Shown here: in pieces, positions 58,092-64,000 of the stretch
How the letters are laid out: each line of letters opens with the position of its first letter
Numbering within the stretch: position 1 is the first letter of the stretch
From: an uncultured Eubacteriales bacterium
Lineage (GTDB): Bacteria; Bacillota; Clostridia; Peptostreptococcales; Anaerovoracaceae
Direction: 5' to 3'
DNA: 64,000 nucleotides
Assembly: GCA_902778585.1 (NCBI GenBank)
Contig: CACYYD010000006.1
Coordinates: forward strand, 1 to 64,000
Made by a program: the position numbers and the translations under genes
The notes under the pieces: model-generated
What the model was told of the DNA's origin: nothing
Seen by the model: the letters and a program-made list of their open reading frames with translations, nothing else
The model's database searches: none

Positions 58092-59288
58092 TTACCGGCT
58101 GGCCATTATCTCATCGAGGATGATGTCGGCGGCCTCTTCCTTGCTCATTATCGGCAGCTCCTTGCTGCCGTTTTTAGTTATGATCGTTATTATGTTGGTG
58201 TCGCCCTGGAAGCCCGCGCCCTCTGTGCGGAGGCTGTTGGCACAGATCATGTCCACATTCTTTTTGGTCAGCTTGGCAGACGCGTTCTCTATGAGATTCT
58301 GTGTCTCCATCGCGAAGCCGCAGAGGAACTGTCCCTCCTTGCGGTGCAGACCGAGGTATCCGAGGATGTCCTGAGTCGGCTCGAGCTCTACGCTGCGGCC
58401 GGCCGCGGCATCACTCTTCTTTATCTTCTCAGTCGCGACTTCTGCAGGCCTGTAATCGGCAACCGCCGCGGCCTTTATTATTATATCCATGTCGTCCGCG
58501 CGCGAGGTCACCGCATCAAACATATCCTGAGCGCTCAGCACGTCGACAGTCTTTACAAACGGCTCGCGCGCAAGTGCTGTCCTGCCGGATACGAGCGTCA
58601 CATCGGCTCCGCGCCTTGCGGCCATCCTTGCGATGGCATAGCCCATCTTGCCGCTCGAGTGGTTGGTGATGTAGCGGACCGGGTCGATCGCCTCCTGCGT
58701 AGGTCCTGCAGTGACAAGCAGCTTGAGTCCGGCCATGTCTTTCTTATGTGAGATCGCCTGCTCGACCCACGCGATCAGAACATCAGGCTCAGGCATCTTG
58801 CCCTTGCCCTCGACTCCGCACGCCAGCATGCCTGTCGCCGGCTCGATTATCTCGTAGCCGTAGTCGCGGAGGATCGCGAGGTTGTCCTGGGTCGCCGGAT
58901 TCTCAAACATCGCCGTGTTCATCGCCGGAACTATGATCTTAGGGCAGGTGCATGCGAGCATGGTGGTCGTCAGCATGTTGTCGGCGATACCGTGCGCGAG
59001 CTTTGCGATCGTGTTGGCTGTAGCCGGAGCTATCATAGCCAGATCGGCGGACTGTCCGAGAGTGATGTGCTCTGTCGGGGTCTCGTTGGCCGGGTCGAAA
59101 ACGTCCGTCACGACCTTGTTGCCGCTCATGGTCTCGAAGGTCAGAGGCGTCACGAATTCAGCTGCGCCCGGTGTCATCACAACGTGAACGTCGTAGCCCT
59201 TCTTCTTGAGGCCGCTCGCCACATATACCGTCTTATACGCGGATATCCCGCCGCTTACTCCAAGCAGAATTCTCTTTTTATCTTTCAT
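58092..59288 (-). CDS. coaBC: Bifunctional phosphopantothenoylcysteine decarboxylase/phosphopantothenate--cysteine ligase
   Basis: A 398-residue CoaBC from ATG 59288 (AGGTG six bases upstream). The CoaC half starts ILLGVSGGISAYKTV, has the catalytic His segment EHITLGQSADLAMIAPATANTIAKLAHGIADN near residue 70 and PAMNTAMFENPATQ near 120. The CoaB half has LLVTAGPTQEAIDPVRYITNHSSGKMGYAIA near residue 187 and AAAVADYRP near 277, with the conserved Lys cluster KIKKS. It carries out two steps of coenzyme A synthesis and needs FMN and a nucleotide triphosphate. It is divergent from pta. Confidence 0.96.
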   Translation of the reverse strand: MKDKKRILLGVSGGISAYKTVYVASGLKKKGYDVHVVMTPGAAEFVTPLTFETMSGNKVVTDVFDPANETPTEHITLGQSADLAMIAPATANTIAKLAHGIADNMLTTTMLACTCPKIIVPAMNTAMFENPATQDNLAILRDYGYEIIEPATGMLACGVEGKGKMPEPDVLIAWVEQAISHKKDMAGLKLLVTAGPTQEAIDPVRYITNHSSGKMGYAIARMAARRGADVTLVSGRTALAREPFVKTVDVLSAQDMFDAVTSRADDMDIIIKAAAVADYRPAEVATEKIKKSDAAAGRSVELEPTQDILGYLGLHRKEGQFLCGFAMETQNLIENASAKLTKKNVDMICANSLRTEGAGFQGDTNIITIITKNGSKELPIMSKEEAADIILDEIMASR

Positions 59289-59350
59289 GGTGTTCACCTG
59301 TCTTTCGCAATCAGGCAAGACCTTTGTAAACAGGTCAGATTTACGCAAAA

Positions 59351-59380
59351 AGTATACTTCACATAGCCACGAATGTGCAA
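59351..59380 (-). promoter_or_regulatory. Promoter of coaBC
   Basis: On the minus strand TTGCAC (59375-59380), 18 bp spacer, TATACT (59351-59356), with a leader of about 57 nt before ATG 59288. A TACAAT at 59389-59394 on the plus strand may serve pta, without a clear -35. Confidence 0.5.
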
Positions 59381-59478
59381 GGATATGGTACAATGGCAGG
59401 TGGATAAGGACGGCTGCCACGCGGCGGCTGTTCCCGGAACTATCGCTAAATTGTTCAAATAATAAATGGAGACCAGAC

Positions 59479-60489
59479 ATGTTTGACAAACTTATCGAAA
59501 AAGTAAAAGCAGAACCTAAGACAATCGTTTTCACAGAGGGCTCGGACGCCCGTATCCAGGAGGCAGCTTCGAGACTGCTCGCAGAGGGACTCATGAACGT
59601 GGTCCTCGTCGGAAACGTTGACGAAGTAAAGAACGCCGCTGCCGAGAAGGGCTTCGACATCAGCAAGGCTGAGATCATCGATCCTGAAGCTTATGAAGGC
59701 ATGGACGAAATGGTCGCAAAGATGGTAGAGCTCAGAAAGGGCAAGATGACCGAAGAAGAGTGCGCTGCAGCTCTCAAGAAGGGCAACTACTTCGGAACGA
59801 TGCTAGTAAAGATGGGCAAGGCTGACTGCCTGCTCGGCGGAGCTACATATTCGACAGCTGACACTATCCGTCCTGCACTCCAGCTCGTAAAGACTAAGCC
59901 GGGCGCTCACCTCGTAAGCTCCTGCTTCATCCTCACAAGAGACTTCGGAGACGAGAACCTCAGAACGATCGCTATGGGCGACTGCGCTGTAAACCTCTCG
60001 TACGAGGACAGCAAGGACAAGGAAGGCAACGTTACATTCACAGGCGCTCAGAAGCTTGCTGAGGTAGCTGTTGAGATCGAGAAGTGCGCAAGAACATTCG
60101 GCATCGACCCTAAGGTCGCTATGCTGTCGTTCTCGACAAAGGGATCCGGCAAGGGCAACACTGTAGCTCTCTCCGCTGAGGCTACAAAGATCGCCAAGGA
60201 GCTCAACCCTGACATGGCCATCGACGGCGAGATGCAGTTCGACGCTGCTGTTTCCCCGACAGTCGGCCAGCTGAAGTTCCCTGGATCGCCGGTCGCAGGA
60301 TATGCGAACACATTCGTATTCCCTATCATCGAAGCCGGAAACATCGGCTACAAGATCGCTCAGAGACTCGGCGGCTACGCTGCTTACGGACCTATCCTGC
60401 TGGGACTTAACGCGCCGATCAACGACCTCTCCAGAGGCTGCGACGCAGAAGAAGTCTACAAGATGTCCATCATCACAGCTGCTCTGTAA
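59479..60489 (+). CDS. pta: Phosphate acetyltransferase
   Basis: A 336-residue enzyme from ATG 59479 (GGAG seven bases upstream; upstream in-frame starts have no support). It is the short clostridial form with only the catalytic domain. IVFTEGSDARIQEAASRLL at residues 15-33, GNYFGTMLVKMGKADCLLGGATYSTADTIRPALQ near 97-130, and STKGSGKGN and DGEMQFDAAV near 218-255 are family blocks. It interconverts acetyl-CoA and acetyl phosphate. No ackA is adjacent. A strong terminator follows, so it is monocistronic. Confidence 0.96.
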   Translation: MFDKLIEKVKAEPKTIVFTEGSDARIQEAASRLLAEGLMNVVLVGNVDEVKNAAAEKGFDISKAEIIDPEAYEGMDEMVAKMVELRKGKMTEEECAAALKKGNYFGTMLVKMGKADCLLGGATYSTADTIRPALQLVKTKPGAHLVSSCFILTRDFGDENLRTIAMGDCAVNLSYEDSKDKEGNVTFTGAQKLAEVAVEIEKCARTFGIDPKVAMLSFSTKGSGKGNTVALSAEATKIAKELNPDMAIDGEMQFDAAVSPTVGQLKFPGSPVAGYANTFVFPIIEAGNIGYKIAQRLGGYAAYGPILLGLNAPINDLSRGCDAEEVYKMSIITAAL

Positions 60490-60523
60490 AGACAGCCGGC
60501 GACTGCAGTTAGACACGACTATG

Positions 60524-60571
60524 ACGGCTTCCTATGGTACTATGTGGTCATAGGAAGCCGTTTTGTTTTTT
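60524..60571 (+). terminator. pta terminator
   Basis: ACGGCTTCCTATG (60524-60536), 12-nt loop, CATAGGAAGCCGT (60549-60561), then TTTGTTTTTT. A perfect 13 bp stem. Confidence 0.93.
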
Positions 60572-60698
60572 GCTTAAAAACGGCCGGTCCTGTTACTGAG
60601 CCGTGAGTGCAGATGCCGTATATTGTAGGCGAAGAATGCATAGGGACACATCATAAGTGGTGATGATCCAGAGAAAAAAACATGAAAGGAGGCCGCAA

Positions 60699-61136
60699 AT
60701 GATTGGACGCCAGGTATTGCTTGTAAACAGGCCCTTCACATTGGAGGAGCTTTACGACTTTATGAAAGAAAACTGGAATGCGGAAGAAGCCGGCGAGTTC
60801 GTCATAGGACGTCCGACGGCAGCATCTATTGAAGAGTACATATTGCTTCCGGCTACCGCAAGATTCATGACAATAGTCTACCCGAGAACGGCAGGAGGAC
60901 TTTTTTCGAAGGAGAATAAGGTGATCCTTGCGACTGCAGATACACCGTCGGGAGCTTTCGAAGGTCTTGCGCAGACTATCCCGACCGGAAATATCTTTGT
61001 GGGGATAGCGCAGATGACCAGTCTCAGTTCCTCAGAAAAAGAGAGGAGAGGTCCTGCGGAAGATGTGCTCCAGCGATATACAGCATACATGAAGGAACTT
61101 CTCGCGAAAGCGGGCTATCTAAAGTTGGAGAAATAG
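60699..61136 (+). CDS. Conserved-looking hypothetical protein, 145 residues
   Basis: The start ATG 60699 is chosen because AAAGGAGG lies six bases upstream; the frame is open further to 60657. The protein is soluble, with mixed alpha/beta character: IGRQVLLVNRPFTLEELYDFMKE at the start, a Tyr/Pro-rich middle (ARFMTIVYPRTAGGLF), and a Lys/Glu C-terminal helix. No transmembrane segment or known motif is recognised. It is followed by a terminator and shares no operon partner. Function unknown. Confidence 0.72.
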   Translation: MIGRQVLLVNRPFTLEELYDFMKENWNAEEAGEFVIGRPTAASIEEYILLPATARFMTIVYPRTAGGLFSKENKVILATADTPSGAFEGLAQTIPTGNIFVGIAQMTSLSSSEKERRGPAEDVLQRYTAYMKELLAKAGYLKLEK

Positions 61137-61215
61137 TGCGGATCATATATTGTGGGCAGACAGGCCATTTGACAGAACAAACTGCGGAAATATCAGAAGA
61201 AACTAATCAAAATAC

Positions 61216-61249
61216 AAAGCCTGAGGCTTGACGGACCTCAGGCTTTTTT
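61216..61249 (+). terminator. Terminator after the 60699 gene
   Basis: AAAGCCTGAGG (61216-61226), 9-nt loop, CCTCAGGCTTT (61236-61246), T-run to 61249. Perfect 11 bp stem. The stretch 61137-61416 otherwise holds only A/T-rich sequence and the promoter at 61302-61330. Confidence 0.92.
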
Positions 61250-61301
61250 AATTTTTCAACTTTTTTCAGTTTTTTAAGAATTCTAATAATTCTCTTAATT
61301 T

Positions 61302-61330
61302 TTGACCCTATACTACAGACATCAGCTAAT
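61302..61330 (+). promoter_or_regulatory. Possible promoter of the 61417 gene
   Basis: TTGACC (61302-61307), 17 bp spacer, GCTAAT (61325-61330), after a long A/T-rich stretch that could act as an UP-like element. Confidence 0.4.
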
Positions 61331-61416
61331 GAAAGCGAAAACCTACCGGCCCCGCCGGAGAAACAGATAAACAGAAAAAGACACTAAAGATCCATTTACA
61401 TAAGGAGGACATAACA

Positions 61417-61698
61417 ATGAAGAATATCAACACAGCATATGAGACAGTTATCGCTAAGGCAGTTAAGGAAGCAGGAATCAGAGAAGACGAAAAGTTCAGC
61501 GTAACAGTCACAGGCATCGAGAACAGCATCGTTGCTTTCGAGATCGAGACTGAGTGGAACAAGGTAACTTGCTACGCTGACACAGACACAAACGAAGTAG
61601 TCGGCATGATGGCCGAGGCCAAGTCGATCGAAGAGATCCTCTGGGGACCGGCAAGCGCAGTTGCCGCTGCAGGAAGAAAGTCCACCAAGGCAGCGTGA
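61417..61698 (+). CDS. Small hypothetical protein, 93 residues
   Basis: ATG 61417 is preceded by AAGGAGG with good spacing. The protein is soluble and slightly acidic: an N-terminal helix (INTAYETVIAKAVKEAGI), a beta-rich middle (KFSVTVTGIENSIVAFEIET), one Cys (VTCYADTD), and an Ala/Lys-rich tail. Codon use matches highly expressed neighbours such as pta. It is flanked by terminators on both sides and by the eight-site array downstream. I do not recognise a family. Confidence 0.72.
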   Translation: MKNINTAYETVIAKAVKEAGIREDEKFSVTVTGIENSIVAFEIETEWNKVTCYADTDTNEVVGMMAEAKSIEEILWGPASAVAAAGRKSTKAA

Positions 61699-61741
61699 AG
61701 CCTCTCAATACATCACTTAATCACAGTCACGCATAATACGG

Positions 61742-61779
61742 AAAGCTCCCGGAAGGAAATCATCCCTCCGGGAGCTTTT
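61742..61779 (+). terminator. Terminator after the 61417 gene
   Basis: AAAGCTCCCGGA (61742-61753) and TCCGGGAGCTTT (61767-61778) form a perfect 12 bp stem with a T-run. It ends 12 nt before the eight-site array begins, so the array is not needed for termination. Confidence 0.92.
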
Positions 61780-61790
61780 GCTATATTAGT

Positions 61791-62045
61791 ATGTGTAACT
61801 TTGATCATTTTTTTCTCATAAATACACAAATACTAGTACAAAGAAGGATTTTAAACATTGATTTCAGCGTATTTGTGTATTTTCAAAGATTTATCGAGCA
61901 ATAATACACATGTTTTACGAAAATGTGTGTAGATTTGAGAATTCCTGGCATTATTCTACACATATACCATCAAATCAGGTGGATTTTAGGCAGTTTAAAG
62001 CTGGAAATGTGTATTTCTTGAAGTGCTTTACGAGTTTCTACACAT
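61791..62045. repeat. Eight-site TGTGTA/TACACA array, copy 2
   Basis: TGTGTA starts at 61792, 61874, 61926 and 62008, and TACACA starts at 61823, 61905, 61957 and 62039. Start-to-start spacings are 31-51-31-21-31-51-31, matching copy 1 at 44852-45105 at every step but one, which differs by one base. The sequence between sites is otherwise different; a short ATTTATCGAGCAA piece is shared but at different positions. The array fills the gap between the convergent 61417 gene and rsuA (61699-62102), which has no coding potential. Confidence 0.87.
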
Positions 62046-62102
62046 AACAAGGTTTGTGTTTGGACAGTACCAGAATAATATCCTGCCTTGCAGAGTAAAG
62101 AG

Positions 62103-62894
62103 CTACAGCTCCTTAAGGGACTGCAGCTCTTTTTCTGTAAGTCTTCTGTATTCACCGGGCTCAAGAGTGTCGTCCAGAATCAGCGGGCCCATTGTGAGGC
62201 GCTTAAGATAGAGCACTTCCATGCCGCGGGCGGCAAACATCCTCTTGATCTGATGGAATTTGCCCTCCTGTATCACGACCTCGACTTCGGAAGTGGCGAG
62301 GGCCTCGTCGTCATGCACGCTTCCATCCGGTGCGGTCTCGTTATCCGGTACGGATTCGTCCGAAGAGACTTCTTCATCGTCATCCGCGGCCCTGAGAATT
62401 TCCAGCTTAGCCGGGAGGCATTCGAGTCCATCCGGCAGGATAAGTCCGTCCGCGAAGGCCTGCACGTCGTCTTCGGTAACTGTGCCCGAGACTTCGGCGT
62501 AGTATCTTTTGTCGACGTGGTGCTTCGGCGACAGCAGCCTGTGCGCAAGAGCACCGTCATTGGTGATCAGGAGCAGTCCTTCGGTATCCCTGTCGAGGCG
62601 TCCCGCAGGGAAGAGGTCCTTGCGTTTCTGCTCATCGATGAGGTCGACCACGGTCTCCTCTCGGCTGTCGTCGCTCGCGCTTATGACTCCGGCAGGCTTG
62701 TTCATCATATAGTAGACGAACTCCTCGTAGACGACGGGCTCACCGCGGTACGTGACCGCCGAGTCTTCGCCGACCTGCATGCCAGGGTCTTTGGCGACTG
62801 CGCCGTCCACCGTTACAAGCCCGGCCTTTACGGCCTTCTTTATCTCTGTTCTTGTTCCGGCGCCCATGCCGGAAAGATATTTATCGAGCCTCAT
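62103..62894 (-). CDS. rsuA: RsuA/RluB-family pseudouridine synthase
   Basis: A 263-residue protein. The N-terminal S4 RNA-binding domain is MRLDKYLSGMGAGTRTEIKKAVKAGLVTVDG; the catalytic Asp is in FPAGRLDRDTEGLLLITNDG near residue 100; VIQEGKFHQIKRMFAARGMEVLYLKRL is the C-terminal conserved block. It would modify uridine in 16S rRNA (position 516 in E. coli RsuA). A 37-residue acidic insertion (about residues 168-204) is absent from the usual enzyme. Its ATG overlaps the stop of the upstream acyl-CoA synthetase gene (TAATG). Confidence 0.92.
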   Translation of the reverse strand: MRLDKYLSGMGAGTRTEIKKAVKAGLVTVDGAVAKDPGMQVGEDSAVTYRGEPVVYEEFVYYMMNKPAGVISASDDSREETVVDLIDEQKRKDLFPAGRLDRDTEGLLLITNDGALAHRLLSPKHHVDKRYYAEVSGTVTEDDVQAFADGLILPDGLECLPAKLEILRAADDDEEVSSDESVPDNETAPDGSVHDDEALATSEVEVVIQEGKFHQIKRMFAARGMEVLYLKRLTMGPLILDDTLEPGEYRRLTEKELQSLKEL

Positions 62895-64000
62895 TATGCG
62901 CGCTTGTTGTCCTCCACAAAACGCCTTATCTTCATCGATGTCGTCTTGTCGAATTCGCGCTCGCGGACTATGACGTGCGCGATCCTCTTGAATCTAGGCA
63001 TATCGTCGTTGATCCTGTCGACCTCGGCTTCGATAAGAGTCTCAGCCTGCTCAGGCGTGAAATCCGCGCCGAGCTTTCTCTCGAGCTCTTCCTTGTTGAG
63101 CCTTACCGTCGCGTGGATACCGTTCCACTGCGAGTTAGGATCGAGCTCTCCGCCCCAAACCATGCACTCGTCGACGATCGGGAGCGCGAGGAGGTAGCCT
63201 TCGAGCTCCTCAGGGAATACGTTCTTGCCGTTGCTCGCAATGATGACGTTCTTCTTGCGGCCTGTGATGAACACGTAGTTGTCGCGGTCGAGATAACCGA
63301 CGTCGCCGGTGTGGAACCAGCCCTCTTCATCGAGGACCGCCGCTGTGTTCTCAGGGTCCTTGTAGTAGCCCATCATGACCTGCGGTCCGCGGAAGCAGAT
63401 CTCGCCGATGCCGTTGCTGTCGGCGTCGAGGATCTTGCATTCGGTGAACGGCATCAGGTGGCCGGCCGAGGAATTCTTCATATATTTACGCTTTGCAGGA
63501 TTCAGCGCGACGATAGGCGAGCACTCCGAGAGGCCGTAGCCCTGGATCGCGTTGAAACCGATGTTGCAGAACGAGTCGAGGATGGCGCCGTCGATCGGTG
63601 CTCCTCCCGAGATGAGTGTGTGCAGGCGTCCGCCGAATACAGCCGAGATGTCCTTTGTGACACTCTTAGGCAGCCTGACCTTGAAGCGCCTTGCCTCGCG
63701 GTCCATGATCTCGAATGCGCGCATCTGCTTGTCTGTCAGCTTGTCGGCGACAGACTTTCTGATCTTGCTGTAGAAATTCTCGATGATCGCAGGGACGGCC
63801 AGCATGATGGTCGGCTGCACTTCGAGGATATCCTTCCTTATATATTTGAGTCCGCGGCTGAACGCGATTGTCGATCCGCTGTATACGCAGGTCAGGAATG
63901 TCGCGGTGCACTCGTAGCAGTGATGCATCGGAAGCACCGAGAAGCAGATGTCCTTAGGGCGTGTCTCAAACATCGACTGCACCAGTACCGCGTCAAGCAG
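62894..64000 (-). CDS. Long-chain acyl-CoA synthetase, AMP-binding (5' part beyond the window)
   Basis: The frame is open to the right edge, so only the C-terminal 368 residues are present. Adenylate-forming motifs include CFSVLPMHHCYECTATFL, LISGGAPIDGAILDSF, IQGYGLSECSPIVALN, the ATPase motif WFHTGDVGYLDRDNYVFITGRKKNVI and the C-terminal K-x-x-x-R-R-F end (TTSMKIRRFVEDN). The order and spacing are those of FadD-like fatty acyl-CoA ligases. The P-loop would lie outside the window. It is the first gene of a pair with rsuA. Other adenylate-forming acids cannot be excluded without the missing N terminus. Confidence 0.85.
   Translation of the reverse strand: MLDAVLVQSMFETRPKDICFSVLPMHHCYECTATFLTCVYSGSTIAFSRGLKYIRKDILEVQPTIMLAVPAIIENFYSKIRKSVADKLTDKQMRAFEIMDREARRFKVRLPKSVTKDISAVFGGRLHTLISGGAPIDGAILDSFCNIGFNAIQGYGLSECSPIVALNPAKRKYMKNSSAGHLMPFTECKILDADSNGIGEICFRGPQVMMGYYKDPENTAAVLDEEGWFHTGDVGYLDRDNYVFITGRKKNVIIASNGKNVFPEELEGYLLALPIVDECMVWGGELDPNSQWNGIHATVRLNKEELERKLGADFTPEQAETLIEAEVDRINDDMPRFKRIAHVIVREREFDKTTSMKIRRFVEDNKRA

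Overview
The window is about 64 kb of a Gram-positive anaerobe, most likely a member of the Bacillota class Clostridia. Supporting signs are teichoic-acid-type polymerases, LytR-CpsA-Psr and NlpC/P60 wall proteins, an NfnAB electron-bifurcating transhydrogenase, rubredoxin, a clostridial-type phosphotransacetylase, AGGAGG ribosome binding sites and sigma-A-like promoters. The family is uncertain; a relative of Eubacteriales Family XIII is only a guess. I see no rRNA, tRNA, insertion sequence, prophage or CRISPR array.

Positions 1 to about 37,400 form a cell-envelope region. Two CDP-glycerol-type glycerophosphotransferases, a CapK-like adenylate-forming enzyme and a Wzx-like flippase (171-5130) face an ATP-grasp enzyme and a GtrB/CsbB-like glycosyltransferase (5209-7352, minus). 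After a lipoprotein, an L,D-transpeptidase-type protein and an NlpC/P60 protein comes a long operon (10047-22640) with its own promoter. It encodes a SGNH protein, an MBOAT acyltransferase, a DltA-like ligase, a DltC-like carrier protein, RfbB, an RffA/WecE-type aminotransferase, YfhO and a two-domain TagF-like polymerase. TagO-like and LCP proteins (24539-27068) would start the polymer on undecaprenyl phosphate and attach it to the wall. Five modular surface proteins (22784, 28140, 30757, 33477 and 36019) combine FnIII, Ig-like or SH3 modules with one of two C-terminal domains: a beta-propeller-like domain or a cysteine-rich NlpC-like domain. The rpsF-ssb-rpsR operon sits among them.

Positions 37,600 to 50,255 carry a nearly complete de novo purine operon: purE, purC, purF, purM, purN, a PurO-type IMP cyclohydrolase, a stand-alone AICAR transformylase, purD and a fused purL. 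Two features are unusual: PurF lacks the N-terminal nucleophilic cysteine, and PurH is replaced by two separate proteins. A CPBP protein, a cyclodeaminase-type folate enzyme and a LysR regulator follow. Positions 53,200 to 64,000 hold housekeeping genes: a 25-residue membrane peptide, rubredoxin, nfnAB, a DJ-1-like protein, coaBC, pta, two orphan genes, rsuA and a partial acyl-CoA synthetase.

The most striking unexplained signal lies between genes. Two intergenic arrays 17 kb apart (44852-45105 and 61791-62045) each hold eight copies of TGTGTA in alternating orientation, with almost identical start-to-start spacings of 31-51-31-21-31-51-31 bp but different filler sequence. A second family built on TGACGCA has the same 36-37 bp unit size and occurs as a symmetric array (56298-56602) and as a single unit (43558-43596). 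A 160-nt multi-stem element lies between purE and purC.
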